NCBI GenBank assembly: GCA_036429605.1
Contig: JAVFKD010000004.1
Location: 3,410,001 to 3,474,000 of the forward strand
Source: Cladobotryum mycophilum
Taxonomy: Eukaryota; Ascomycota; Sordariomycetes; Hypocreales; Hypocreaceae
Reading direction: 5' to 3'
Length of the DNA: 64,000 bases
In this document: positions 21,560-33,367 of the stretch, piece by piece
Layout of the letters: every line of letters starts with the position of its first letter
How positions within the stretch are numbered: the first letter of the stretch is position 1
Translations under genes and position numbers: made by a program
Notes under the pieces: model-generated
Told to the model about the DNA's origin: nothing
Seen by the model: only the letters and a program-made list of their open reading frames with translations
The model's database searches: none

Positions 21560-24475
21560 TCAAGGCGACCCGACACCACTCTTGGGATACCCTCCAGGCA
21601 TATGCAGATTTGAGATAGTTGCCGTGCTATTGGTCCTGTAATCTGCAGCTCGTGGCCTGGTGTTCTTTTGCTCCGTAGCTGATGTTGGCATTGCAGGACC
21701 GTCAGGGACGGTATTTGCATCTGGAACAACTTGCAGCCCTTCGATATCCTTTTGCATTTCCGATCTGGGTATAGCATCTGAACTTATCTCCATGGCATCA
21801 CTAATACGCCGGGTGTTCACATCTCCGGCATTGGTATAGTGCCCTCCGTTGATTCCACGAGCATCAATTTCTCGTGACACAATGCCATCATCGATGCCGG
21901 CTGCATATACTCCTTGTTGCACTGGGCTATAATATGCCTGCTGCTGTCCGCCATTGACGATCTCTGAATTTTGGTAGCCTTGTGACACTACGATTGGTGT
22001 CATGTAATAATCATCTCCACTATCGTTTCCGTGGTGCACTGTCTGAAGATGCGGCAGTGGTTCGCTCGTATATGGATTTACACCGTCAAACTGGGCTTGG
22101 TGTTGAGCGATTGCTGCCTGTGAAGGAATGTCCCTGATTGTTGTCTGGCCATTGCTTCCATACCCTTCACGATTCTCGCCACTCAGCCCCTGGTCTCCAT
22201 TTTCAAATGCCTCGGTAGCTGCTCCGGGGATTGCGCTTGCGGCAGCAATTACTTGGGCGTCTTGCTGTAGTTCCTGGCTGGAGCTTACGCTAGGTGATTG
22301 AGGCGCTAGTAAGCCGCGCTGTGCATTGACTTGAATATCAGATGGGAACCGCCCACCTGGTTGAGATCGTCGGGACACCAGATCAGGCCGCGGTGCTGGG
22401 ATGATATCATCTTCGGTTGCTTGAAAGGGCTCTTCGTCTTCTTCATCGAGACCATCACTGCTGGCAGATCGATGCGACGACCCTCGGCTTAGGCTCCTTT
22501 GTGAATGTGTGCGTACAAAATGGGATCGTTCCTCGGGCGACTTTTCCGTCAATGCTTTGATATCTTCGTACCAAGCCATCATTGTGTCGTGGCTCTCGGC
22601 CCGAAACACCCAAGTGTGTCCTCGGTGCATGGTACCTGTCTGTCGCCCCTTGAGGATGAATTTATTTGACGATCCGCCTTCGCTCGAGTGTGATCCTAAC
22701 TTCTGGTCTGGCAAATACAAAGACATGACAGGGGCTTGCGCCTTGTCTGCCGATTTGAATTCATGAAGGTGAGTTGTAGAAAGTACATACCTAAAGCCAG
22801 TCAGTTAGTGTAATGATTACATGATTGAATAGTAATCTAGGAAGGTGCTATAGCACTACTGTGAGCACTTACCAGCCTGCTGTATAGCTTTTGAGATATT
22901 TGCTCTTGCGTTCGAGGAGTCCGGCGCGGATTTCTTGGGCGGCGTAATGATCCTGCCCGGGATAATGAATCTGATCGGGAGAGCGCAACGGAATGGCGGG
23001 GTCTACAACCCGGTTGTCATGCGTTACAAAATGTATCCATTCTTGGTCTTTTGGCATGGAGATTGGGCCATCGCGCAGCTCTCCAACAAGGCCATAGGCA
23101 TTATCAGCTTCCCGTTTCAGAATGCCAGCGTATGCGTTATAGGCCTTTTGAATTTCGCCGACAATAATTGACTCCAGCTCTCGGCCAGAGCCCTCAAGAT
23201 TGAGATATGCCTAGCAAGGGGAACAAGTGAGTACGATGCTCAGTTATGACGTAATTCATATGAATATCGTGGGATGCTCCTCACCTGATGTAGGTAGTTC
23301 TCCTCGTCAAGCTGGCGTTCAATCTGACGATCAACAGCCAGACGAAGCAAGTATGGATCTTGTTTGCCAGTCGTCAAAGAGGCGTCCGTCTCGTTCTTTT
23401 CCAGTATATCAGACAGCGTTCGGACAGCCTTGGCGGTGTTGTCCATCTCTTTGTCAACGGCGTTCTTGAAATCGCCCGACAAATGCTTGATTTCCTTGAT
23501 CTTTTGTTGAAGGTCGCTTCTCAAACCGGTAAGGGCTAGGATGACATCCTCCTCGATTTCTTTCGCTTTGTTGGCTTCCATGGTGGCAGTCTTGTTATAA
23601 GAGCGAATGAATTGTAGAGCATCATCGATACCGGCCGTCTTGAGGAAAGTAGGGGGAGTGGAGATGTTGTTGGCGATATTCGCGAGCTTGACGAGGGATT
23701 TGGCCCGTTGTTCATAATGCGACTGGATCTCGCGATAGTAGGCAATGAGATCCTTGAGAACCTTTCTCCAAGCTATCGCGCAAGATCAGATGTTAGCGCG
23801 CTCTAGTCACATCTGGTGCTGGGAAGATCGTAGGACCACAGAGCTCATACTTTGAAACCTATTGACCAGAATCTCTGTTGGGGATCCAGAGGTTGGAACT
23901 GGGCAATAGAATACACTATGTATCTCGTCGGGATCCGAGGCTGATTGCAAGGCGAGACTCTTTACGCTCCCAGCTCGCATGCTGCGTCGACTGGTTGAGC
24001 GTACCAAGCTTCTGGCACGGCGCAATGAGGATTTCTTCTTCAAAGTATTGCCCCTTTGGGGCAGCTGGTGGTCGTCGCCAAGAACATAGCTGTTGACAGA
24101 ATTGGATCGCTGCATTGTCGCAGAGCCAGAGCTTGAGCTGACAGCAGGGCCACGGTGCCCTTCGAGGATGGAACTTCCGCGTTGGCTAGCGTCCCACTCC
24201 TCGGTGAAGCGACCAAGCAAGGGATTTCGTAGCTGCTGCCGTTGTTGCTGTTGTTGCTGTTGTTGCTGAGGCGATGGGGTCTGTAGGTACTGATGCGCTT
24301 GGGCGCTGTCTTGAGACTGGGATTGGGGGTGATAGGAGTGTGGCCGTCGCTGCTTCTGGAGAGTGTTATGCTTTGATGGCTGCTGAGGTTGAAGTCTAGA
24401 TTGAGAGTCGTATCTAGAAATGGAAACAGGGTCAGATGAAAGCTGCGACGAGGTCTGGGGTTGTGGAGGATCCAT
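21560..24475 (-). CDS. SLM1/SLM2-type BAR-PH phosphoinositide-binding protein
   Basis: Exons are 23851-24475, 23285-23772, 22873-23210 and 21560-22790, giving 893 residues. Slm proteins bind PI(4,5)P2 at the plasma membrane and act as TORC2 adaptors in actin and eisosome regulation. A Gln/Pro/Ser-rich N-terminus includes a run of nine Gln and basic patches (KKKSSLRRARSLVRSTSRR). A BAR-like helical region follows (VLKDLIAYYREIQSHYEQRA ... READNAYGLVGELR). The PH domain begins near LLERKSKYLKSYTAGWYVLS and contains HTWVFRAESHDTMMAWYEDI. A long disordered tail ends in YPKSGVGSP. All three introns have good GT/AG ends and keep frame. The ATG at 24475 is chosen because the frame upstream reads through promoter-like sequence. 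Confidence 0.88.
24231..24270 (-). repeat. CAG/CAA repeat coding polyglutamine in the SLM1-type gene
   Basis: Three copies of a nine-base TTGTTGCTG unit (plus strand), plus flanking Gln codons, encode nine consecutive Gln residues after TPSP. The mixed CAA/CAG codons show some interruption of a pure repeat. Such runs often vary in length between strains. Confidence 0.85.
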
Positions 24476-26985
24476 CGCGGTGGCGTTGCTAAGGGTATCG
24501 CAAGAAGGTATGTATGTAATAAATGTAGGCCGGGCCGGTGCCCAATTCTGCGCGGGTTGGCCTAGAGGACCTAAAAGCAGGGTAAGTCTATTTAGAACGA
24601 GACAGTGTTGTTTCACTGGTGACGAAGACGGCGGTAGCAGTGAGCAATGATATTTAGAAGAAAGGATGGCGTAGTGGGGAGGGGGTGAAAGAGGGATCCA
24701 GCCAAGTAGCTGACGCCAATTATTGGTGTTGACGCAATGCTTCCAGCTTCCAAGTTCCAAGTGAGACTGCCGAGTTGGTTCGAAGGATGGATGGATGGAG
24801 CTAATGCGCGACCCAACAGCAGATTGGGGGGAACTAATTAAGAGTCAACAGTTCCAGATAGTTGCCGTAAGAAGTACAGGGGAATAGCCGTTTAGTAAAA
24901 TATTTGTAGTCCGTAAAAGAACAGCTATAAGTAAGAAAAATACAAGTTGCTTTTTAGGGCACAAGACTTTTTTTTTTTTGGTTCTCTTCTCATTTATTAC
25001 ACCCTTTTCTGGCAAATGAACATGACATCGTACCGAGAACAAGCGATGACAACAGGTACAGGCAGGTAGGTACATGAGAGTGACGCACCGCTAAGCTGGA
25101 TTTAGTTTCACATTAGACATGTGGTTTGAGTGGCTGCGCAGGAGGTAACCTGCACGTAATGCAGACGCAAAGCTGTACTTGGCATTGTCACCATCTCATT
25201 TCTGTATCTGCCGTAGGGAATGAAGTGTGCTCGTACTTTTTACAACAGGAGGTACGGAGGACTCTTTGATTCGCGACATGGGTACTAAAGCGCGAAAGCA
25301 CATACCGTGAAGACTAGCAGGGATTCATCAAGAAGGCAAGTTTTGTACCAAGGTAATTAATAATTGCCCCTTTTGAATAGGCGCATGCACTTGTAAGAGA
25401 AGAACATTCAATCATTCGAAGTTCTTTCCATGGCATATTCTCTTATATCGCGATTGTCTCTACCTGCATGCTGCAAGTAGAGGAAGAGCATCTCAATCTG
25501 AACCTGCATTAGATGCATGGAATAGGATGAGCACCGTGCATGTTTCCTATTACTGCGTTCACCTCCTCCCAATACTACGAAAGTTCTTCGTTGCCCAGCA
25601 ATGACGTATGCCAATTCTCACCAAATGGCCAGTCATTTTTATTCAAACATTATGTCAAGCCACTCCAAGGCTCTCCACCCAAATGCCACCCACACTAACC
25701 TGAACCTTGGAATTCTTCTCCACCAACCCCGAAAACATTTGGACATCATCAAGACATGGACCAACTCCAAAGACTGAATAGAGGAGTACCGGTTCACAAT
25801 ATCAGGTTTTTCCCAAGCCTTAATGTGCGATAGGGTTACTATCCATTGGCTCAGCCACGAGCTAAATCAAATACTTTTTGTTTGAGCAAGTCTACGGTCG
25901 CATGGTAGGTGGCTGTCTGCTCTAAATTGTCAAACCCAATAACAAATTGGGAACGGCCATTCACCAAATATGGTGTTAAAGATGGTCGTTCTCCTCTCCC
26001 ACTTATATGTATAAATCCCCTCACCACTGTACTTCCCCATCTATCATGCATCGCTCGATAAAAAACCATCATCGCCATTCAATCGGTCATTCTCAACGTT
26101 GCATTGGTTCCTTAGAGTCGGGCACAACGTCATAACGTCATCTGAATACACAGTGGATGTCAAAAGAATGTGTGTGCATATGCACTAAGACAATCTCTTG
26201 AACCACACAATCAAGTTCTCTAGCTCAGCCACAATACTACCCCGGATCCGGAACCACGGCTGCCGGGATGAGACATTGTTGAGATAACACACTCCCTCAT
26301 TAGTCGACAGTCAATGTGGGGGATAAAATCACGGCTGATGCATAATATATTCACAAAATGGATAAAATGCATAAAGCGTTACTCTATACAACTACGAGTA
26401 CAGAGTACTCTGTAGAGAAATAAAGAAGGGGGAGGGATCGAGTTTCAAGGAGAAACCGTGACAAGAGAAATATCAATACTTATAGAAACCGAGCCTTCTT
26501 ATCTGTCTCGATAGATCCCCCCCCTTTTTTTCTACACCCGACTCTGTTTGATCCCTTGATGGTGCTGATAAGATACATTATCACACAGAAAGGGCTACTG
26601 GTATTCATACATGTGCTTTATATTAGTACAAATATTAATGATTATTACGCCCTTACGCCTATCGTTCATGGCTGTTCGGCAGTTATTCCCTGAAAAGTTG
26701 AAAAGTACAGCTCTGGTTCAGCAGTATCGACGACAGCCATGACCTACACACCCGTAATTCCAACAATAAACTAGCATTGGGGCTACTTTGTGGAACACAA
26801 AGTTGATCTGGTGCTGCTTTCCCAGATGTCTACTCCAAACTCCACAGTCCCCATGAATGTATCTCATCGAGTTCCCGAATTTCCTTAACCCATAAACCAT
26901 AATACGACGCCCTATTGTGCATCTCTCCTAAATATGTGATTGCAGATATAAACCATCACCATGGCAATGCAAACGCCTACAAGAC
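24476..26985. other. 2.5 kb intergenic region
   Basis: The first part is the upstream region of the SLM1-type gene. The rest is AT-rich with no recognised gene. A 75-codon ORF with a true ATG (25851-26078, minus) and a 68-codon ORF (25408-25614, minus) show no domain, signal peptide or splice partner. An 11-base pyrimidine run is at about 26519-26530. Confidence 0.5.
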
Positions 26986-28669
26986 CTATTCCGGTCCCGC
27001 CCCTTGTATAGATTCGGTCGATGCCGTTTCCGCTACCCTAAGCTTGCCTCGTCGTCTGGGTGGCGGTGCCTTGGGCGGCACTTTTTTTACTGGCCCTACA
27101 CCATTAACATGTAGCGTTGCTGTTTGTGTAAACGGCACCCCATGACGATGCTTTGGTACGGCGGGTAGAGGCTTCTTGACACGCAGCACCTCCCCCACTT
27201 TTGGCACCTCGTCTGCCAATGAATTCTTTCTATCAGACGTGTCGTTCTCGGATGTCAGTGCATTGTTTCGACTTGGCGTCTGTACTCCAGGTTTCTCTTT
27301 GACAGCTGCAATGTCGCCTACACTAATGCTACTGGCTGACAGTGTCGGCGAAAGACTGATGCCCAGCAGTTTATGGGCAACTTCTGCCTGGCCCGATGCC
27401 TCTTCATTAACACCCTTCTCCTCTTCTTCAAGCCACTTGACCTTGGCTACCCGCTCCACTAGTCGGAGTGTTGTCTCGTCAGCGGGGGCAAAGTGAGCAT
27501 TTTGCGATCCGCGCAAGATTCGAAGCAATCGGAGAATCTCGTCCTTCTTGTAGTGTGGTGGTTGATTTAGCGGCGTATGAGCCAACAGGGGGTAGAGGAT
27601 TCGCAGATAAGTGTGCCGGAGAGCCATCCTCTCGTCGGGGAGATCCATCAAGTTTCGAATAATGACATCCACAAGCACGCGCAGGTCGTTTGTATAAAAG
27701 TATTCGTATGTGGCTTTTGTGGTGAATAGTAGATATAGCAACTTGAGAATCAAAAGCTGTAGAGATGTTTCTGTTTCCCTGTTCAAAAGCAGGATGATGT
27801 TCTCTCCAAAGGTACGGAACAGTGGCCCATGGAGGCTCAGAGACTTGACGATGCGGTTCGTAAGAGGCTCGGGGACAGACCCAGGACTTGTAACTGGGTC
27901 TGTAGACGCAAGCATGTATTGCTCGTTCAAGACAAGCTAAAACTAATTAGTACAACCAATTTCTGTTTGTAGAGGGGATCATGCTTTGCTGGCGGCGAAC
28001 GGTTTGACACGTACCAGGACTCGGATCGTTGGATAGTGGTATGGATCACCAACATCATTCGATCCGCCCTCAATGACCTGAAGAAGATGGTGAATAAAAT
28101 CATCGTCCACTAAAGCCAGGTCGTGTACTTTCAGCCTCTCGATGCGTGACATCTCGTACATGAGCTGGAGTAAAAACCGGTGCAGACGTGGGTCATCATC
28201 TTTCTGACGACCACTAATCAATTCCAGCAGTCGTGGAAAGCAAGCCTCAATAATCATGCGCGGAAATGTAGATTCGTCCTGGTGGCCGTCGAGGAGCAGC
28301 AAGCTTATTATGGTATGCAACGGGCCGGCCTCATCCTCTTGCAAAAGGCTGTGAATAATCTGTGTACGGCAATATTCCTTGTTGTCTTGATATATCTTGC
28401 TATCTAGCAGCATCTGAGCGCACACCAGGACCTCTTCCTGGGAATCGGGCAGCCGATCGCGGAGCTTCGTCGTAAGGTCCAGCCAGGTACGGAGGGCATC
28501 GTCAATGGACTCGTGGCTATCGCATTGCGCCGAGGTACAATGGTCGAGTTCTAGCCTTAAAGTTAGCTCTTTATCAATTCCATCATGTCTCGCTTTAGTC
28601 CAGCGACCAACCAGCCCATAGCTGCTCCTGATCCTCGGGAGAGAATGGAGCCTCATCGATATCCGTCAT
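26986..28669 (-). CDS. LDB17: LDB17/SPIN90-type actin regulator
   Basis: Exons are 28612-28669, 28015-28550 and 26986-27936, giving 514 residues. Ldb17 (human SPIN90) controls Arp2/3 actin assembly at endocytic patches. The SPIN90/Ldb17 leucine-rich helical domain spans most of the protein, with LLLLNRETETSLQLLILKLL and DLRVLVDVIIRNLMDLPDER as its most typical parts. The C-terminus carries proline-rich, SH3-ligand-like motifs (KKPLPAVPKHR, KKVPPKAPPPRRR). The short first exon encodes MTDIDEAPFSPEDQEQLWA and joins DHCTSAQCDSHESIDDAL through an intron with an unusual GTTGGT donor but a clear GCTAAC branch site. This start explains why the second-exon frame has no convincing ATG of its own. Confidence 0.87.
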
Positions 28670-29439
28670 GGCTGCCAGGTCTGGGGGCACGTGGCAGCGG
28701 CTGCATCTGGACCTGTGCTGAAGTTTGAGGATAATAAAAACAGCAGAGTGAAATGATATTCTGTAAGATGACCGGAGAATGAATGCGTAAACCCTTCACC
28801 AAGCTGGTAAGGGTCCAATAAATGGCCAGGGAGGTTGATATGCAGTCTCCATGGGTAGGTGCGCGAGAGGCATGGGCGTATGGAGTAGGAGGAGCATAGG
28901 TGGGGGCATAGCCGCTGGCTTAAAAAAAAAAAGTCACCATCCATTCACACAGCTTGGATGTCACTACCATTGGACTGGGGTGTGACAGAAATGTCTTGGG
29001 CGCTAGAAATATCTATAAAGACAACCTTTTTGATTGGGTTGATTTCTGGATAGCCTCTAATTCTTTTTCAACCCAATTTTTTTATTTTTATTTTTTAGGT
29101 GAGTGATCCATCTCTTTTTCTGTTGTCAATCGTCATTGGGATAATGAAGTTCTCATCTTCTTACCAACATGGATGTCGCTCAAACATTTCAAGGGTAGTT
29201 CTCATGGCGGAGTCAAATCTTGAAATATTTCATTATTCAAGTGGTGATATAAGGCTCGCGGTCAAATATCTAATCTTCTTTCTAATTCGTCTTGATATAA
29301 AATATTAAGGGGTATTTTCTAACTCGATAAACCTTGAGTGATGCCGCCGCCTCCTTGATGTACTTTGCCCACCGCGCCAAACGCCAAACTACTCACACCA
29401 ACACAACTATACCAATTATACAGAACACTATTTTCGCTT
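28670..29439. other. Intergenic region (LDB17 promoter / PDAT 3' flank)
   Basis: No supported ORF. It holds an A11 run at about 28922-28932 and a CACGTG hexamer near 28689-28694, only some 20 bases upstream of the LDB17 ATG. T-rich tracts occur around 29078-29098. Confidence 0.5.
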
Positions 29440-31338
29440 TCACTTCTTCTCGTCATCATAAATCTTTACTTTGTCGGCGTACTCTCGAATATTACTGACA
29501 ACATAGTCGGTAATGGTTTCTCCTTTGCCGGCAGCAACCCTCAGAATTAATTCGTTCAAGTTTTCCCTCCCTAGGATATCGACATGATCAGCGGTATTGC
29601 GACCTCCTCTTGGGCTGAAGCGATCGGGTTCGTGTGGCATCTCTACCACTGTGATTGGAATTTTGGCAGGGTTGTACCGCTTCATCTGCCATCCTCGATT
29701 GCACATGTATCCCGTGCTCAACAGATTGACCGTGCCATCTCCCTCCCCAAGGATGACACCGTGATCAACCTCTCCTTCAGTGAAGCCAGTGTCAATGGTG
29801 ATATTGAGGCTGGTTGTAGCTGGCTGATCCGGCGCGCGGTAGTAATAGGCTCGCTCAGTTGGCTTCCCTACGCCGTAGAAGCAATATATCTTCAGATTTG
29901 GTGCCTTGGGGAGTCTTGTTTCGAGTGGGTTAATCCATTTGCTGGGGTCATTTCCATTGGCCTCAATCTCTGCCGCGGTATGAGCTACCCCACGGGAATA
30001 GCTTCGTTTGATCTGATTTGTGTACCAGGCCTCAGTTGTGTTGAAAAGATAATCCATGGAGGTATCAACCGTCAGATTCCGATCTGGTGTCGTCCAGTTC
30101 GAGCCTACTCTAAAATTTAATAGAGCGCCATATGTGGAAATTTGACCAGGTTGATCATCCGGTGCGCCGTTCAAATCTCCCCAGATGGCATTGCCACCAA
30201 GCGGCAGCATGGATGATAGACCTGGCATTGCTCTGAATATCTCTGCCCTCTCCTCTTTGCTCAAAAACTTCTCGAGGCCATACATGGCCAAGGCATTCAG
30301 CTGAGCAGTATCGCGCATCTCGCCAGAAAGCACAGCGGTTAAATCTTTCACAGCCCCAAGCATACAGCCGCTGATATTAATCCAAGAGTCTACGTGTCGG
30401 TCAACCCAATCCTTCCCACCACGACCGCCTTTATCTGATTCTACCCAATGAAAAAAGTAGAACATGACCTGGCTGCCCATGCTGTGAGACGCAAGAACCG
30501 CCTTCCTGCCCTCGAAAGCGACGGCAGTTTCGATATATGACTTTAGCCTAGAAAAATACTGATCTCTTACTTCCAAATTGGGGTAAGACAACCTCCAGTC
30601 ATAGGCAGCGGTGAATGAGTTTGTAGGGTCATATCCAATGGTAGCCAAGTTCTCAAAAATCTTGCTCCAAATCCAGTATCCGGTGATGAAGAAGTCTGTC
30701 GCATCGAAGCCCTGAGCAGCTCGGAGCTTTACCAATGGTGGGTCAAGTCCAGTGCGCTTGTCTAGCATGATATGTTTTTTCCAGTTCTCTTTATCCATAA
30801 CCAATGCCCTCATCATTGTCCAACTACCCCATAGCCTCTTTCTGAAGTATGGCCTCGAGATGTTTGCGGTACCCCATGATTCTAGGCCAGTCGAAATGAC
30901 GCCGGGGATCATAATCATAGGATGATGAGCGTACAATCCCTCGGATCGCGCCTTAAGACCGACAGAAAATGAGTCGTAGGAGGTAGTGACATCGCGCTCT
31001 CCCTGAACAAGATCCCGCATATCCTTAAGTAACCCAGCAGGTATGACGTCAAGGAGGCTGTCCATGGTCAAATCGCTAAGCTCTGGAAAATCTATCAAAT
31101 CATTCGTCTTGGCAAAAAAACCGGCCGCAAATAATCCACAGAGACTGCCAAGCAAGAAGATGAATGTATTGCGGCGCTTGCGAGTCTTGGGAACGCGTTC
31201 GACCACATGGACATCGGGAGATGGTTCTGACGAGTCGGATGGCTCCGACGGCGGCGTGTCGTTCTTCGAGGAGGAGGCATCGTCAATTTCGGTAGACCGC
31301 GTCTCTGGGGGAACACGACGTCGAAGAGTTGTCTCCAT
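29440..31338 (-). CDS. LRO1: Phospholipid:diacylglycerol acyltransferase
   Basis: Single exon, 632 residues. The enzyme transfers an acyl group from phospholipid to diacylglycerol, making triacylglycerol in the ER without acyl-CoA. Residues 1-57 are a basic/acidic cytosolic tail and 58-76 a single membrane span (TFIFLLGSLCGLFAAGFF). The rest is a luminal LCAT-like alpha/beta-hydrolase domain. It shows PMIMIPGVISTGLESWG, the lid-like RKRLWGSW segment and AYDWRLSYPNLE. The nucleophile is Ser286 in ASHSMGSQ, and the likely Asp and His are in GEGDGTVNLLS and ADHVDIL. Length and architecture match fungal Lro1. No introns and no damage. Confidence 0.95.
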   Translation of the reverse strand: METTLRRRVPPETRSTEIDDASSSKNDTPPSEPSDSSEPSPDVHVVERVPKTRKRRNTFIFLLGSLCGLFAAGFFAKTNDLIDFPELSDLTMDSLLDVIPAGLLKDMRDLVQGERDVTTSYDSFSVGLKARSEGLYAHHPMIMIPGVISTGLESWGTANISRPYFRKRLWGSWTMMRALVMDKENWKKHIMLDKRTGLDPPLVKLRAAQGFDATDFFITGYWIWSKIFENLATIGYDPTNSFTAAYDWRLSYPNLEVRDQYFSRLKSYIETAVAFEGRKAVLASHSMGSQVMFYFFHWVESDKGGRGGKDWVDRHVDSWINISGCMLGAVKDLTAVLSGEMRDTAQLNALAMYGLEKFLSKEERAEIFRAMPGLSSMLPLGGNAIWGDLNGAPDDQPGQISTYGALLNFRVGSNWTTPDRNLTVDTSMDYLFNTTEAWYTNQIKRSYSRGVAHTAAEIEANGNDPSKWINPLETRLPKAPNLKIYCFYGVGKPTERAYYYRAPDQPATTSLNITIDTGFTEGEVDHGVILGEGDGTVNLLSTGYMCNRGWQMKRYNPAKIPITVVEMPHEPDRFSPRGGRNTADHVDILGRENLNELILRVAAGKGETITDYVVSNIREYADKVKIYDDEKK

Positions 31339-32321
31339 GGTATGGACCAGAGGGAATGGCTCTCACCGTTGTGAGAGTCCAGTATACCTTGGCAAGGCAA
31401 GCGGGAGGTTATGAGTGGTGGGGAGTAGCAGCTGCTTGTAGGTCTCAAGATTCTCACAATACAACCACAACGATAAGCGATAAGAGACTTGTACGTCACA
31501 ACAATTTCTCTAATGACGGAACAGAGGATGCTTTTAAACCTCGTGATCTATGATCGCCATGTCTTTTTTATTTATTTTTCACACAAAAAGAAAATCTATC
31601 CCTTCTTTTACAAAGATAAACACTAGCGACAATGGACAAAAGTCCACCAATTAGCACCTACGATAGTATTCAAATGTTTACAAAGGGGGAGCGGGAGGGG
31701 GATGGAGTGCTAGCAATAAGAGTGCACCTGACGTCAACACCTACTCCTAAGACAAGGGATACCTGACGACCAAGTTCATGGCCTAGCATGTGAATAACCA
31801 TCCTCCTTCCACGAGAGAAAAACACATGTTGGGTGTTTAATAGATACCAATTGCAAATACTGAACTACGACGCCATTTGATAAAAGTCGAATCGAAATAA
31901 TATGAAGCTGAAATAGAAAATCCAATCAGCGTACGGAGCAGATTGGCCCCCAAAGCAAATTGGCCACATATCTTATCGCAAGGTCATTTATCGTAGCTTC
32001 TTTTTAGTAAATGGGGTCTGTTTTCTCTTTGCAAGGACAGAAAAGCCGCAGGCATGTGATTGTCACGAGACAAGGACCGCAGACGACTGGTTCCCACTCT
32101 TTCTTATTCTCCCAGTCACATTTTAGTCAGACTGTCAGATTCTGAAGGATGCAGGCAGTCAGTGTGACCCAGTCAGTCCGGTGTCTGTAAAAATGCACCG
32201 CTGTCGACCTGAGGATAGCAGCCTTATACCTCTGTCAACCTGCAAAAAGTGAAAACGTTACCCTCTCGCAGTCAATTTTTAGCACAAGGGAAGCGAGCAG
32301 GTGGCCCTTTTTGGGGGGTAA
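31339..32321. other. Divergent intergenic region (LRO1 / NAA30)
   Basis: This region holds promoters on both sides. No convincing ORF is present, and plus-strand ORFs near 31043-31553 are shadows of LRO1. A/T-rich stretches with short A and T runs lie at 31560-31620. Confidence 0.5.
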
Positions 32322-33013
32322 ATGCAGCAAAATTCCTCTTTTCAAGGTTCTTTTACGCCACACGCACAAATCATGGATAAGGTGGGGAGCGCCAAACTCC
32401 CGGCAAATCTGGAGTACATCCAGTATGAGCATCGGCTCGAGTCTCAGTACCTCCCAGCCATCCGGTCGCTCATCTCAAAAGATCTGAGTGAGCCGTACAG
32501 TATCTACGTCTATCGATACTTTCTTTGCCAATGGTCTCATCTTTGTTTCATGGTGAGTGACCAGATATGCCAAACTTGGGCATTTTCCCCATCACCCGCT
32601 AGTTTGGCTGCCCAGCTGACTGGGTTTCTTAGGCACTTGACCCAGCAGACTCGTCTCTGATTGGAGTCATCATCTGCAAGCTTGAGGTGCATTCCTCTCA
32701 CTCACCACCAACTCGCCGTGGTTACATTGCTATGCTGGCTGTAGCAACCCCTTTTCGCGGGCATGGAGTAGCTACTGCGTTGGTAAAAAGGGCTATCGAG
32801 GCTATGACAAAGCGTAATGCCGATGAGATTGTCCTGGAGACAGAAGAGACAAACATACCCGCCATGAGGCTATATGAGCGACTGGGTTTCATCCGATCAA
32901 AGAAACTACACCGATATTACCTCAATGGTAACAGCGCATATCGTCTCGTGCTTCCTCTCAAATCTATGGAGAACAATGGAAGCCCATCTTATGATGACAA
33001 CCAAGTCATCTAG
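32322..33013 (+). CDS. MAK3: NatC N-alpha-acetyltransferase catalytic subunit
   Basis: Exons are 32322-32552 and 32633-33013, giving 203 residues (186 if the in-frame ATG at 32373, MDKVGSAKLP, is used). This GNAT enzyme (Naa30/Mak3) acetylates N-termini such as Met-Leu/Ile/Phe co-translationally. Diagnostic segments are YRYFLCQWSHLCFM, then after the intron ALDPADSSLIGVIICKLE, RRGYIAMLAVA, the acetyl-CoA loop RGHGVATALV, ADEIVLETEETN and AMRLYERLGFIRSKKLHRYY. The intron has a GTGAGT donor, GCTGAC branch site and TTAG acceptor. Confidence 0.94.
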
Positions 33014-33367
33014 CTGGCTGGGGAGCATTTGCTATGATTTGGAGCAGGGCACGCATACATGGTTGAATGATATATCAAGAGCATCACAGGGAGCCGGCGT
33101 TGGGATTTTTGAGGTTCTGGTTTTATTTTTCCGTTGCCTTTTTTCTCCAAAAAAACAAAAGGGAACCTTCTTTGGCTTTATATTATGACTTTACTACACA
33201 GGACGACACACAAACAAAAAGCTGATAAAAATACACTGCATCAGGTTTTTGCCAATTACCCAAAACTTGACATCCATTGTTGTTGGAAGTAGCTTGTTAG
33301 CTCATCCCCTCTGTCTGAAATGGCGATGTGCCGTCTTGTGAGATCTCCCTCTCTCTATCTTGAACGC
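33014..33367. other. Convergent intergenic spacer
   Basis: 3' flanks of the NatC and DUF1917 genes. T-rich, no gene seen. Confidence 0.5.

Noticed and set aside
25851..26078. 75-codon ORF with a true ATG on the minus strand
   Set aside because: No signal peptide, domain or promoter signal that would lift it above chance in a 2.5 kb AT-rich interval.
30000..31553. Plus-strand ORFs of 74-178 codons over LRO1
   Set aside because: Antisense to an intact 632-residue acyltransferase with all catalytic motifs.
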